64,000 nucleotides of DNA. Origin: G020348385 sp964410125 (lineage in GTDB: Bacteria; Acidobacteriota; Aminicenantia; Aminicenantales; Aminicenantaceae). Where the stretch lies: NCBI GenBank assembly GCA_964410125.1, contig CAYPGQ010000010.1:1-64000 (forward strand), written 5' to 3'. Numbering within the stretch: position 1 is the first letter of the stretch; every line of letters begins with the position of its first letter. Both the position numbers and the translations under genes were made by a program. Shown one piece after another: positions 24,453-33,475 of the stretch. The notes beneath the pieces are model-generated. The model did not search any database. It was given only the letters and a program-made list of their open reading frames with translations, and had not been told where the DNA came from.

Positions 24453-25682
24453 CTAATCGGAAAAATATCCCATGCGGTGGATCACCTTAAAATCTTTTTC
24501 TTTCACTCTTACTTTGATTTCTTTAAACCGGCCATCTTTCTGATAGTCATCGGGAGAATAGTAGATCAGGTAATAATTCTCAGAAGCGTTAACAGCACGT
24601 TTGAAGGATGATACCGGATTAGCGGAGGTGTCTACAAATCCTCCGGTTGCATCTGCCATCTCCCAAAAAGCGCCAAAAATGTCCTCGGAACGCTCTTGAA
24701 AATACACCCCCTGCACATGCTTGATGGCTGGAGTCAAAAACAAAAAATGAATCGAGATGGAAGAATCGGCATAAGCCTGTTTAACGAGATTCACATCAAA
24801 AGAAATATCTCTACGAGATGTGTGAGACATGCTGTATAAACCCTGGAGAACATGGGGCTTATCTTGGTACTGGGCCACATACTTGTTCAAAATGCTTGGC
24901 TCTATTTGAGGGATGTACTCTCTCTGGTAGACCAAAAAAACATATTTTTGCCCAGTATTATTTTTCAGGACCTTCGCAAAATCCAAAAGCTTCTTCTGGT
25001 TCACGCGCCTGAGCTTTCTAATCCTCTCCAGAGTATTCAGATATTTCATCAGTTTTTTTTCAACAGGCATGCGTCCATAACCGGAAAGGGTGTATTCATC
25101 CAACTGCGCAGCATTGTTACCAGGTCCATCGGGGGAACCTGCTGCCAACGACTTAGCCAATCCGATAAGAGCCTGGACGGCTCCACGATATTCGGCATTT
25201 CCTATCAACGATTCTTTTCTCAAAAGCTCTTTAAGCTGTTTTGAGAGCTCCTTTTTAGACTGGTACTCCAAAACTCGGTTTCTCAACTTGTAGGTGTTCA
25301 TCGGCGTGACGATTATCAGGTTATCGCCCGGAACCAGAACATTTTCATGAAAATAATCTATGGCATCTCCTATTTTAGAGGTGTACTCTGAGATTTCAAA
25401 AAAGAGAAAAAAGGTTCTGTCGGTGGATGGGACAAATCTTTTCTTTTCTTCGCTTCTTTCGACTGTCCTTTTTTTTATGAGATAAACCGCTTGGATCCTC
25501 TGGGGAATGCCTTCTTCCAATATTTCAAAGTCATCGATGGTCAGGTTCTCGACAAAATTCCCGTTCTGAAAAACTCGAACCGGAACTTCGATGTTGATAA
25601 CAACCGTCTGTTCGGCCACCTGCTGGGAAAAGACGCACAGGCTTAACAGGGAAAAACAGCAAACGAGAAAAAATCGTTTCAA
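24453..25682 (-). CDS. Exported VWFA-related protein (acidobacterial type) with degenerate MIDAS
   Basis: A 409-residue protein with a signal peptide (about 1-20, ending CVFSQQ). It carries the N-terminal beta-domain typical of VWFA-related proteins of Acidobacteriota (VEVPVRVFQNGNFV-like start with DDFEILEEG) and then a von Willebrand A fold. The expected metal-site DxSxS is replaced by FFEISEYTSK, so metal binding is probably lost. The C-terminal YYLIYYSPDD is also characteristic. The start is TTG 25682 behind GAGGAGGATGG. It sits 11 nt after the BNR gene and 65 nt before the S46 gene. A structural or assembly role for exported enzymes is inferred. Confidence 0.82.
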   Translation of the reverse strand: MKRFFLVCCFSLLSLCVFSQQVAEQTVVINIEVPVRVFQNGNFVENLTIDDFEILEEGIPQRIQAVYLIKKRTVERSEEKKRFVPSTDRTFFLFFEISEYTSKIGDAIDYFHENVLVPGDNLIIVTPMNTYKLRNRVLEYQSKKELSKQLKELLRKESLIGNAEYRGAVQALIGLAKSLAAGSPDGPGNNAAQLDEYTLSGYGRMPVEKKLMKYLNTLERIRKLRRVNQKKLLDFAKVLKNNTGQKYVFLVYQREYIPQIEPSILNKYVAQYQDKPHVLQGLYSMSHTSRRDISFDVNLVKQAYADSSISIHFLFLTPAIKHVQGVYFQERSEDIFGAFWEMADATGGFVDTSANPVSSFKRAVNASENYYLIYYSPDDYQKDGRFKEIKVRVKEKDFKVIHRMGYFSD

Positions 25683-25693
25683 TCCATCCTCCT

Positions 25694-28636
25694 CTATTTC
25701 GCCAACATTGGGTCATCTCGGATGACGATAAGGCCTGAATAACTCTCCCCATTAACAATCATTTTCAGCGTATATATTCCGGCCCCAACCTCTTGTCCTT
25801 GCAGAGGACGCACAAAAAAGGCTCGACCTCTGGCATAACTCCTGAATTCTTGCATAACTGTACGTAAAATCTTGTTGTATCCATCTGTGGTTTTTGCCTT
25901 TTGAAATTTTTGGTGAAGCTGATCCAGGTGTTCTTTTTGTTTGCCTTCGACTTGTTTATTCAATTCAACAAAAACATTTTCCAGCCGCTTCACAAAGTTT
26001 TTTTTCTGCTGTTCGGTCGGCTCGAACCGCATATCCCATCTGTACCTGCCGATACCCGGAGTATCATCCAGCAATATGGTCCTTGTCATCGTTTGGTCCA
26101 GGTTGCTTATTTTAACCATAGCCTTTTCCTGGGGTTTTGATTTGAGATAATAATTTAGCGAAGCCGTGTTTTGGATGGGCATCGGCGAATTGGACGGTTC
26201 GACTTGAGACATGGATAGGGGATTTCTCCCGACGAACAGTTTGTGGCCCCGTGTAGCTCCTCTGCTTATACCCTGCCATTTGGTTGCCACGAGATTTTCG
26301 AACAGGTAGGCTTCCTTCTCAGACACCTCTTCGGTAAACTGCTGCAATGGCGTGATGTCATCCAAGATATACACGCCTCGACCATGTGTTCCTACGATCA
26401 AATCAGCAGCTCTAGGATGTATCAAAAGATCATGCGCCGCAACCGTTGGTATCCCATTTTTCAGCTGTGTCCAGGATTTGCCGCCATTGACGGATGTGAA
26501 CACACCAAATTCTGTGCCCACAAACAACAGGTTTTTGTTCTTCAAATCCTCCCTGATGACATAAACGCTGTGCCCATCCGGTAAGTTGTTGGTTATATTC
26601 TCCCATGTCCGGCCAAAATCTTCGGTTTTGTAAACATAGGCACGGAAATCATCGCTCCGATGGCCATCAAATGTCACGTAGCAGACTGCTTTGTCAAAGT
26701 GGGAGGCTTCCACCCGGCTGACCCAGAGGGTTTCCTGGACATCGGGAATATTCGGCCTGACATTGGTCCATGTCACCCCATCATCCAAGGTCAACTGCAC
26801 ATTTCCATCGTCGGTCCCCACCCAGATCAATCCGGGCACCAGCGGGGATTCAGAGATAGTGATGAGGGTGCAGTAAACTTCTGCACCTGTGACATCTCTG
26901 GTCAGACCGCCGCTGTCCCTGAGTGTTTTTTTCGGATTATTTGTGGAAAGATCAGGACTGATGATCTGCCAGTGATCTCCCCGGTCGACACTCTTGAAAA
27001 GAAAATTGGCCCCGTAATACAGAGTGTGCGGGTTGTGATGGGAAAGGACAAACGGAGTATTCCAGTTCATCCGTACTACAGGACGGCTGGAATCTGTTTG
27101 CCTGGGAATGACATCTTCCCAGTTCAGTGTGTTGGTTCGGTTGGGTGTGATCCCCGTTGACTTCTGCCGAAACAGAGCATGGTTTCGCCGTATCCTCCCC
27201 CCTTGGCTTTCTGTATAAACAGTGGTCCAATCAGTGGGATCCACTGCGGTGTAGAACCCATCTCCGCTGTGGAACTTAAACCAGTGATCGTTAAAAATGC
27301 CGTTGTAATCCCGGCTGTTGCTCGGGCCTCCCCAAATCCCATTGTCCTGAAGCCCGACATACACATGATACGGATCGCGCATATCCGCAGACACGGCATA
27401 AATTTGACTGATGGCATAATTGTCAAAAAAGTTGAAATGCTCACCATGATCATAGGTGATCGAAACGCCTTTATCGTTTCCCACATAATAGCGGTCTTTG
27501 TTACAGGGATCGAGCCACATCACATGGAAATCTCCGGCGATTCCCGGCATTCCCGACTGAAAGGTCTTGCCACCATCTTGGGAGACTTGAGCTTGGCTTC
27601 CCATGGCATAAATCCGCTGATCATCGTTTGGATTGATATAGATCTGGCTGTAATAAAACGGCCGGCTGTTATACCGGTTCATGTAGGCCCATGTCTCGCC
27701 CCCATCCTCAGAGCGGTAAACCCCCGAACCGAGTTTGCTCATGTCCTTGTAATCTTTACTGTCCCTCTTAGGCTGAAATCCATGTTCGACAATGGCCATC
27801 ACGATTTTCGGATCCTTCCGGTATAAGGCGATACCGATTCGGCCGATATCCCCTTCGGGAAGGCCATTGGTCAGTTTCTTCCAAGTTTGTCCCCCGTCCG
27901 TGGATTTGAATAATCCTCCGTTCGGACCGCCGCTGTCAAACCGGTGCGGCTGCCTCAACCTTTGCCAGAATGCCGTGTACAAAACATCCGGATCAGTAGG
28001 ATCCATCTTGATATCGGCACACCCGGTCTTGCCGTCATCCGGTAGTCCGGTACCCAATTTCAGCCAGGTCTCTCCCCCATCTGTGGTTTTGTAAAGCCCC
28101 CGTTGTCCTGTATATCCCCACAGGTGTCCCTGAGCCGCCACATACACGATATCCGGATTTTCAGGATGCGTGATGATCCGGGCGATATGGTGAGAACCTT
28201 TCAGCCCAACACGGGTGAAAGCCTTCCCTCCATCTGTGGACTTATACATGCCGTCACCCCAGCCCACGCTGTTCCTCACATTGGCTTCTCCCGTACCAAC
28301 CCATATGATGTCCGGATTCTTAGGGAAGATGGCGACAGTACCAATCGATGCAGACCCGTATTGATCAAAAATGGGTTCCCATGTTGTTCCGGCATTGGTG
28401 GATTTCCAGACTCCTCCTGAAGCAGATGCCACGAGTACATGCCTAAAATCATCGTCCATGGCTTGAATGTCAGTGACCCGACCGCTCATGTTGGCCGGTC
28501 CGGTATTCCGCCATTCCAGATCCTTGAAAAGCGCCTCTTCCGTTTCCTGTGCATCCAACACGCCAAAAAACATAAAAAGAAAACATATCGTAAACACCCA
28601 ACAGAATAGAGTCTTATTATTCATTCGGCAGAACAT
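25694..28636 (-). CDS. Secreted Asp-box (BNR/sortilin-like) beta-propeller protein
   Basis: A 980-residue exported protein with a signal peptide (about 9-29, ending LDAQ). At least eight Asp-box motifs (SxDxGxTW) are visible, among them KSTNAGTTW, KTTDGGETW, KSTDGGQTW, RSEDGGETW and TSVNGGKSW. This indicates one or two seven- or ten-bladed propellers as in sortilin/VPS10-like and xyloglucanase-like exoproteins. The last 200 residues form a beta-sandwich tail (YTLKMIVNGESY). No catalytic pair is evident. Many such proteins in Aminicenantes-like genomes are annotated as glycosyl hydrolases without proof. It heads the operon with the VWFA-like and S46 genes; GAGGAGGGA precedes ATG 28636. Confidence 0.85.
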   Translation of the reverse strand: MFCRMNNKTLFCWVFTICFLFMFFGVLDAQETEEALFKDLEWRNTGPANMSGRVTDIQAMDDDFRHVLVASASGGVWKSTNAGTTWEPIFDQYGSASIGTVAIFPKNPDIIWVGTGEANVRNSVGWGDGMYKSTDGGKAFTRVGLKGSHHIARIITHPENPDIVYVAAQGHLWGYTGQRGLYKTTDGGETWLKLGTGLPDDGKTGCADIKMDPTDPDVLYTAFWQRLRQPHRFDSGGPNGGLFKSTDGGQTWKKLTNGLPEGDIGRIGIALYRKDPKIVMAIVEHGFQPKRDSKDYKDMSKLGSGVYRSEDGGETWAYMNRYNSRPFYYSQIYINPNDDQRIYAMGSQAQVSQDGGKTFQSGMPGIAGDFHVMWLDPCNKDRYYVGNDKGVSITYDHGEHFNFFDNYAISQIYAVSADMRDPYHVYVGLQDNGIWGGPSNSRDYNGIFNDHWFKFHSGDGFYTAVDPTDWTTVYTESQGGRIRRNHALFRQKSTGITPNRTNTLNWEDVIPRQTDSSRPVVRMNWNTPFVLSHHNPHTLYYGANFLFKSVDRGDHWQIISPDLSTNNPKKTLRDSGGLTRDVTGAEVYCTLITISESPLVPGLIWVGTDDGNVQLTLDDGVTWTNVRPNIPDVQETLWVSRVEASHFDKAVCYVTFDGHRSDDFRAYVYKTEDFGRTWENITNNLPDGHSVYVIREDLKNKNLLFVGTEFGVFTSVNGGKSWTQLKNGIPTVAAHDLLIHPRAADLIVGTHGRGVYILDDITPLQQFTEEVSEKEAYLFENLVATKWQGISRGATRGHKLFVGRNPLSMSQVEPSNSPMPIQNTASLNYYLKSKPQEKAMVKISNLDQTMTRTILLDDTPGIGRYRWDMRFEPTEQQKKNFVKRLENVFVELNKQVEGKQKEHLDQLHQKFQKAKTTDGYNKILRTVMQEFRSYARGRAFFVRPLQGQEVGAGIYTLKMIVNGESYSGLIVIRDDPMLAK

Positions 28637-28747
28637 AAAATTCCCTCCTCAAATTATCTGTTTTCCTTTAAAACTTTTTGTCATTCAGGTAACAAGGTAT
28701 TGCAGCCAAAATGGAAAGTCAAGTCGACCGACATTTTCACATTTTGC

Positions 28748-28775
28748 TTGACTCTTTCTTCGGCTAGATTATATT
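28748..28775 (+). promoter_or_regulatory. Sigma70-type promoter upstream of the MaoC-like gene
   Basis: TTGACT (28748-28753) and TATATT (28770-28775) with a 16-nt spacer, in the 203-bp gap between divergent genes. The leader carries ACAGGAGC before ATG 28840. Confidence 0.5.
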
Positions 28776-28839
28776 TTATCCCTGATAAATTCCATCATCG
28801 TGCATAACATACTTACAGTGTTTTGCCACAGGAGCAGAT

Positions 28840-29298
28840 ATGGCTAAAAGACTAACGCTTGAAATACTACAGGAACATGTGGGGAAAGAGATCGGTTTAT
28901 CTGATTGGATGGAGATCACGCAGGAAAGGATCCATGCCTTTGCCGAATCCACAGAGGACAGACAATGGATCCATGTGAATCCTTTAAAGGCAAAGTTTGG
29001 ACCTTTCCGAAAGACAATCGCCCACGGTTTTTTGATCCTTTCCCTTTTGGTTCACCTATCTTCCAAGATAGGACTCCTCCAAAAGGGAGTAAAAATGATG
29101 GCCAACGTAGGCATGAACCGGGTACGATTTATAAATCCCGTTCTTGTTGGCTCTAAGATCAGAAACCGGACTGTGCTCAAGGATGCAACCGAAAAAGGCA
29201 GTGGGGAAATTCTCATCACAGTAGAGAACACGGTTGAAATCGAGGGAAAAGAAAAACCAGCCCTGGTGGCCGAAGTTTTAGCCTTAGTTTTTATTTGA
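28840..29298 (+). CDS. MaoC-like (R)-specific enoyl-CoA hydratase
   Basis: A 152-residue single-hotdog protein. The hydratase-2 signature is clear: a conserved Asp in EDRQWIHVNP (about 45-54) and IAHGFLILSLL (about 67-77), where the Asp/His dyad hydrates trans-2-enoyl-CoA. Length matches the NodN/MaoC subfamily. It stands alone between divergent operons with its own promoter and an AGGAGC ribosome-binding site. Likely role is fatty-acid or hydroxyacyl-CoA metabolism in the cytosol. Confidence 0.9.
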   Translation: MAKRLTLEILQEHVGKEIGLSDWMEITQERIHAFAESTEDRQWIHVNPLKAKFGPFRKTIAHGFLILSLLVHLSSKIGLLQKGVKMMANVGMNRVRFINPVLVGSKIRNRTVLKDATEKGSGEILITVENTVEIEGKEKPALVAEVLALVFI

Positions 29299-29417
29299 AA
29301 ATCCCAGATTCAGCACTTGTCCAAGATTTTTAAGATTTGTCGTTTAGATTATCATTCACTCTCTTATTTACTCTGCCTCCATTTTTGATGTTTCGCCTTT
29401 GACTATGCGGATCAGGG

Positions 29418-29630
29418 CTAAGCCTTTCGCTTGGTCACCAAGATGCCGACAACAAACCCGACAGCTAAGAGACCAACCATAAAAATGATCCGCGACATCA
29501 TGATTTTCCAAAAGAATAATTGAAGAGTAACCATCTCTGAATTCTGGATAATGATTACGACAGCCAACACGACTAATACTAAAATTATAATTGTTTTGGA
29601 TTTCGTCGTCATCGTTTCCTTCATAGCCAT
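29418..29630 (-). CDS. LapA-domain inner-membrane protein
   Basis: A 70-residue protein with two transmembrane helices (about 12-28 and 42-63) around the conserved NSEMVTLQLFFW segment, the signature of the LapA (formerly DUF1049) family. LapA-type proteins take part in lipopolysaccharide assembly or surface regulation in Gram-negative bacteria. AAGAGGAG precedes the ATG, which lies inside the 3' end of corA (overlap about 10 nt), so the two are translationally coupled. Specific function here is unknown. Confidence 0.8.
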   Translation of the reverse strand: MAMKETMTTKSKTIIILVLVVLAVVIIIQNSEMVTLQLFFWKIMMSRIIFMVGLLAVGFVVGILVTKRKA

Positions 29631-30694
29631 TTTCTCCTCTTAAAATATATAACCATGGCAACAGCGACAACAAAGATCACTCCCCAAACGCCAAAATAGG
29701 CCCAACGCCACTTGAGTTCGGGCATGAACTCGAAGTTCATCCCATATACTCCGGCGATAAACGTGAGCGGGATGAAAATCGTTGCGATAATGGTCAGGAC
29801 CTTCATCACCTCGTTCATCCGGTTGCTGATGCTTGAGAGATAGGTGTCATGCATTCCGGAAAGCATATCTCGGTATGTTTCCAGTGTATCGATCACCTGA
29901 ATTGTGTGATCATAAACATCTCGAAGGTAAATCCGAGTTGATTTATGAATGAGTCCTGATTCACTCCTTTCCAAAGAGTTCACCAACTCTCTGAGCGGCC
30001 AAACCGACCGCCTCAAGAAAATCATCTCTCTTTTGAGCCTGTGAATTTCCTGCAAAGTCTCTGGTCTAGGATCTGCTACAACCTTATCTTCCAATTCCTC
30101 TATTTTTTCCCCATCTTTCTCCAGTATAGTGAAATAATGGTCGACAACGGAATCAAGCAGAGCATAAGCCAAGTAGTCTGGTTCCATTTTACGAATCCGC
30201 CCCTTCCCATTTCTGATTCTTGTCCTGATGGAATTAAAAATATCTCCTTCCCTCTCCTGAAATGAAATAACATAATTTTCCCCGAGAACAAGGCTCACCT
30301 GTTCCACCTGTGTTTCTTTGGACTCTTCATCTACATAAAGCATTTTCAACACGATATAGATATAATCTTCAGATTCCTCCATTTTCGGACGCTGTTGAGT
30401 GTTTACGATATCTTCGATGATGAGGGGGTGCAGATCGAAGTGTTCTCCCAGCTTCTGGATAAATCCCACATCATGGACACCATCGATATTTATCCATGTG
30501 ACAGTCGGCGTCTCCTTGAAAGGGAAACATTCTTCGATTTCCTTGACCTCCCTTTCTTGAAGATGGGTTTCGTCATAGTCTAAGATGGTGATTTTTACCG
30601 ATTCGGTTTTTTTGTCTCCGATAAAAACCGGAGTCCCTGGAGGAAGGCCAGTCTTTTCGACTCTTTTCCTGGTGAATTTATTCAATAAAATCAT
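29621..30694 (-). CDS. corA: CorA-family magnesium/cobalt transporter
   Basis: A 357-residue pentameric channel for Mg2+ (or Co2+). The cytoplasmic alpha/beta funnel fills residues 1-295, and two C-terminal membrane helices hold the selectivity motif YGMNFEF (Gly318-Met319-Asn320), followed by a basic tail (FKRRKW). Start ATG 30694 has GGGAGG at proper spacing; open reading continues upstream in frame but without a start signal of that quality. It is 24 nt downstream of the DUF389 gene and overlaps lapA, forming one ion/envelope operon with the RCK-domain gene. Confidence 0.93.
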   Translation of the reverse strand: MILLNKFTRKRVEKTGLPPGTPVFIGDKKTESVKITILDYDETHLQEREVKEIEECFPFKETPTVTWINIDGVHDVGFIQKLGEHFDLHPLIIEDIVNTQQRPKMEESEDYIYIVLKMLYVDEESKETQVEQVSLVLGENYVISFQEREGDIFNSIRTRIRNGKGRIRKMEPDYLAYALLDSVVDHYFTILEKDGEKIEELEDKVVADPRPETLQEIHRLKREMIFLRRSVWPLRELVNSLERSESGLIHKSTRIYLRDVYDHTIQVIDTLETYRDMLSGMHDTYLSSISNRMNEVMKVLTIIATIFIPLTFIAGVYGMNFEFMPELKWRWAYFGVWGVIFVVAVAMVIYFKRRKWL

Positions 30695-30717
30695 ACTTAC
30701 CTCCCATTCGTTTCGAT

Positions 30718-31731
30718 TCATCGAGATAACAAAATCATGATCGCAAGAGCCATCAACAAAAACGCCCAGATCAGAAGCGCTATCCGAGTCGCTTTTTTCG
30801 CTTTTGTGGCTTCCCACCACGTCAGAGGACGGATTCCTTGGATAAGAAAAGTGACAACACCTGCTAAATTCACACAAATAAGATTTATCAGGAAAAGATA
30901 CAGAGAACCAAGTGCTAATTCCCATTGGCTTGATGCGGTCAGCATACCAAAGGTGACAAGTGGAGGGAGAAGGGCGACCGCAACCATGACTCCGATTAGG
31001 GCGCTAAATAAATCGGAAGTAAAAGATAACGCCGCTGCACTCCCGGCTACCAATGCTAGCACGATGTCCGCCGAGCTAACTTCTGTTCTTATTTTAAGCT
31101 CAGGGATCTCTGGACTCACTTCAAAAACCATCCCTATCACCATTGAAGATACAAGAGCCGTTAGTATTCCGAAACCGATGGCTCGTATGGCTCTTCGAGA
31201 AAGTCCGATATCACCGAGTGCTGTTGCAAATGAAAGGGCCACATTCGGACCGAGTATGGGAGCGATCACCATGGCGCCAATGATAAAAACCACGCTGTTG
31301 CGGAGGATTCCGACAGAAGCTACAATGGAAGAGAAAAAAACCATCGCGAAAAAAACCCATGAAATTCGTACTGTTTTTTCAATATCTGCATACAGTTCTT
31401 CTCGACTTATTCTGATAAAACGCGAAATTGTCTGCTTGGTGGTCTTCGTAGTTTCACTCAGGGTTTGGGTTTTTTCCTCCGGTTTTGGTCTCGGGATAGT
31501 GGCCTCTACCGAGAGAAGGATGATCCGAAAACCTTCCATATGGGAATAGCGTTTTTCCAATAGGTCGAGGACGGTCTCTGTCTGGCCTGCATAGACGAGT
31601 ATCTTCATATGAGCGCGATCCTCTTCGACCATCTCATGCCATACATCCAATACATCCAGCTCTTCCAAGGCCTCTTTCACGACTTTTTTGTAGCCCTCGG
31701 GAAGAAACATCTCTATCAATCGAAGGGACAT
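30718..31731 (-). CDS. DUF389/TIGR00341 family membrane protein
   Basis: A 337-residue protein with a soluble ACT-like N-terminal part (1-115) followed by six to eight hydrophobic segments (about 125-335). GAMVIAPILGPNVALSFA (about 152-169) is a recognisable stretch of the conserved DUF389 membrane domain, and a second copy-like LIGVMVAVALLPP occurs near residue 242. The function of this family is not established; an ion or metabolite transport role is commonly suspected. Its position between RCK-domain and CorA genes supports ion homeostasis. Spacing is 12 nt after the RCK gene. Confidence 0.85.
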   Translation of the reverse strand: MSLRLIEMFLPEGYKKVVKEALEELDVLDVWHEMVEEDRAHMKILVYAGQTETVLDLLEKRYSHMEGFRIILLSVEATIPRPKPEEKTQTLSETTKTTKQTISRFIRISREELYADIEKTVRISWVFFAMVFFSSIVASVGILRNSVVFIIGAMVIAPILGPNVALSFATALGDIGLSRRAIRAIGFGILTALVSSMVIGMVFEVSPEIPELKIRTEVSSADIVLALVAGSAAALSFTSDLFSALIGVMVAVALLPPLVTFGMLTASSQWELALGSLYLFLINLICVNLAGVVTFLIQGIRPLTWWEATKAKKATRIALLIWAFLLMALAIMILLSR

Positions 31732-31743
31732 TGTGTGTTCTCC

Positions 31744-32430
31744 CTAATTCTCCTCTTCCTTCAACAGATCTCTCAGGACACTTAGAGGGCCATATACGAT
31801 GATTTGATCCCCAGCTTGAATGATTTCATTAGCTTTGGGAATCGGGATCCAACTTTTTCCTCTCTCGATCCCCAAAACCATGACTCCTTTTTCTTTAAGA
31901 TGTCCCTCGGCAAGGGAGTACCCTATCAATGGTGTTTTTTCGCTGATAATCTTTTTTACCAGACCGTATCCTTCTAAAAAATGCAAGAGATTTTCCGTCG
32001 AAGCCTCTTCGAATGCCGGAGATTTTATCAATTTTTTTTCGATGAAACTTTCCCATTTTTTGGTGAATTTTCTGTAGGTCGCGATCTTATAAATCAAATA
32101 CACACCGACAATTAGGACCAAAACATTTATCGGCACTTGGTATCCTTGGCTCGTGGTCAGGGAAGAGGTCGCTGTAACGATAACTGTTACAATGCCAGCA
32201 TTTCCTGAGATCATCAGATACCGGATGATCTGGCGTCTCCGAGGGTGATTGACGATGGATTCGGATTCTTTTGTTGTGAAGCCTGTTCCAGTAAATGCGG
32301 ATAAAGCCTGGAATCTCGCTTTTTTCTTCTCCAATCCTGTCATCATCAAGGCGATGGATGCTGCCCTGACGATCAAAAAAGAGACCATTACAGCCAACAG
32401 AGCAGGGGCCAAAAATGCAAGGCTACTCAT
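31744..32430 (-). CDS. Membrane protein with C-terminal TrkA-C (RCK_C) domain
   Basis: A 228-residue protein. Three hydrophobic segments (about 7-30, 71-88, 97-117) surround a conserved loop ARFQALSAFTGTGFTTKES (about 37-55) seen in a family of bacterial TrkA-C membrane proteins. After a linker, residues 150-225 form an RCK_C domain (SLAEGHLKEKGVMVLGIERG and AGDQIIVYGP), which usually senses nucleotides or ions. It probably gates or regulates cation flux and heads the operon with DUF389, corA and lapA. Family function is not firmly known. Confidence 0.8.
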   Translation of the reverse strand: MSSLAFLAPALLAVMVSFLIVRAASIALMMTGLEKKKARFQALSAFTGTGFTTKESESIVNHPRRRQIIRYLMISGNAGIVTVIVTATSSLTTSQGYQVPINVLVLIVGVYLIYKIATYRKFTKKWESFIEKKLIKSPAFEEASTENLLHFLEGYGLVKKIISEKTPLIGYSLAEGHLKEKGVMVLGIERGKSWIPIPKANEIIQAGDQIIVYGPLSVLRDLLKEEEN

Positions 32431-32511
32431 TTGTGCCTCCTCAGACGACTTATCCTATGATGATATTTTATAAAAAAAGTCTTAGCAAAACTATAGGAGG
32501 GTAATTTTTTT

Positions 32512-32540
32512 TTGACATTTGAGGAAATTTCGCATAAATT
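32512..32540 (+). promoter_or_regulatory. Sigma70-type promoter of the HAD phosphatase gene
   Basis: TTGACA (32512-32517) and TAAATT (32535-32540) with a 17-nt spacer; a stronger-looking TATAAT follows directly at 32541-32546 but with 23-nt spacing. The leader to ATG 32598 is about 50 nt and holds TTTGGAGT as ribosome-binding site. Confidence 0.5.
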
Positions 32541-32597
32541 TATAATCAGTTTTCCAACTCATTTTTCATTAATTATTGTTGTTTTTGGAGTACCCTA

Positions 32598-33416
32598 ATG
32601 AAGAGTCAAATTATAGTTTATACGGATCTCGACGGCACGCTTGCAGATTATCACACCTATTCTTATGAACCAGCTCTCCCTGCACTCGATGCTCTGAAAA
32701 AAAACAATATTCCTTTAATCATTTGCTCTAGCAAAACCCGGGCCGAAATCGAAAAGTTTCGATTGCGGCTCGACAATACCCATCCCTTCATCTCCGAGAA
32801 TGGCGGGGCCATTTTTGTTCCCTTAGACTATTTTTCCTTTGAATTTCCTTTTACACGAAAAGATTTTAACTATCTGATAATCGAGTTTGGCACTCCCTAC
32901 CACAAAATCAGGGGAACATTGCAGAAAATGCAGTCTAGATTCCCCAATACAGTGAGAGGATTCGGTAATATATCAGCCCAGGAAGTGGCTAATCTTTGTG
33001 AGATTCCTCCAGATGAAGGCATCCTGGCAAAAGAGAGGGAATACGATGAGCCTTTCCTCCTGAAAGACAAAACAAAACTGGAAAAAATCCGGGAAATTGC
33101 GAATGAGGATCACCTTCAGATCATCCAAGGCGGTCGATTTTATCATCTCATCGGGGAAAATGATAAGGGAAAGTCCGTCTCATACCTCACGGACATTTCC
33201 CGGAAAGCATACGACGATGTCAAAACCATTGGCCTTGGGGATAGCCAGAATGATTTGCCCATGCTTCAAGTTGTGGATTATCCTGTGTTGGTCAAGAAAC
33301 CGGAAGGGAGTCACGACCCTAACATAACATTGGACAATCTCATCAAATCACCGGGCAGCGGTCCTGTGGGTTGGAACTTTTCCGTTTTGCAGATCCTTGA
33401 AAAATTAGCAGAATAG
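32598..33416 (+). CDS. HAD-family mannosyl-3-phosphoglycerate phosphatase-like
   Basis: A 272-residue HAD phosphatase of the Cof/MpgP type. The nucleophile motif TDLDGTLAD gives Asp10 and Asp12. Motif II is IICSSKTRAE (about 44-53). FISENGGAIF (about 69-78) is typical of the C2B-capped MpgP group, and motif IV is GLGDSQNDLPML (about 217-228). MpgP dephosphorylates mannosyl-3-phosphoglycerate to the compatible solute mannosylglycerate. A matching synthase gene is not adjacent; the glycosyltransferase at 17143 is the only candidate in the window. Monocistronic with its own promoter, convergent with the glycoside operon. Confidence 0.8.
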   Translation: MKSQIIVYTDLDGTLADYHTYSYEPALPALDALKKNNIPLIICSSKTRAEIEKFRLRLDNTHPFISENGGAIFVPLDYFSFEFPFTRKDFNYLIIEFGTPYHKIRGTLQKMQSRFPNTVRGFGNISAQEVANLCEIPPDEGILAKEREYDEPFLLKDKTKLEKIREIANEDHLQIIQGGRFYHLIGENDKGKSVSYLTDISRKAYDDVKTIGLGDSQNDLPMLQVVDYPVLVKKPEGSHDPNITLDNLIKSPGSGPVGWNFSVLQILEKLAE

Positions 33417-33448
33417 CGGGACCGTAAACGAGGCAAATTGGGGACTTC

Positions 33449-33475
33449 CCCTAGATTCAATAGGGATTATTTTTT
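33449..33475 (+). terminator. Possible intrinsic terminator between convergent genes
   Basis: CCCTA (33449-33453) and TAGGG (33461-33465) form a short stem with a 7-nt loop, followed by ATTATTTTTT on the plus strand. It overlaps the last codon and stop of the minus-strand gene. The stem is short, so termination may be weak. Confidence 0.35.

Noticed and set aside
27179..27826. 215-codon plus-strand frame inside the BNR gene
   Set aside because: It lies antisense to Asp-box coding sequence; the length follows from codon bias and no start signal is present.
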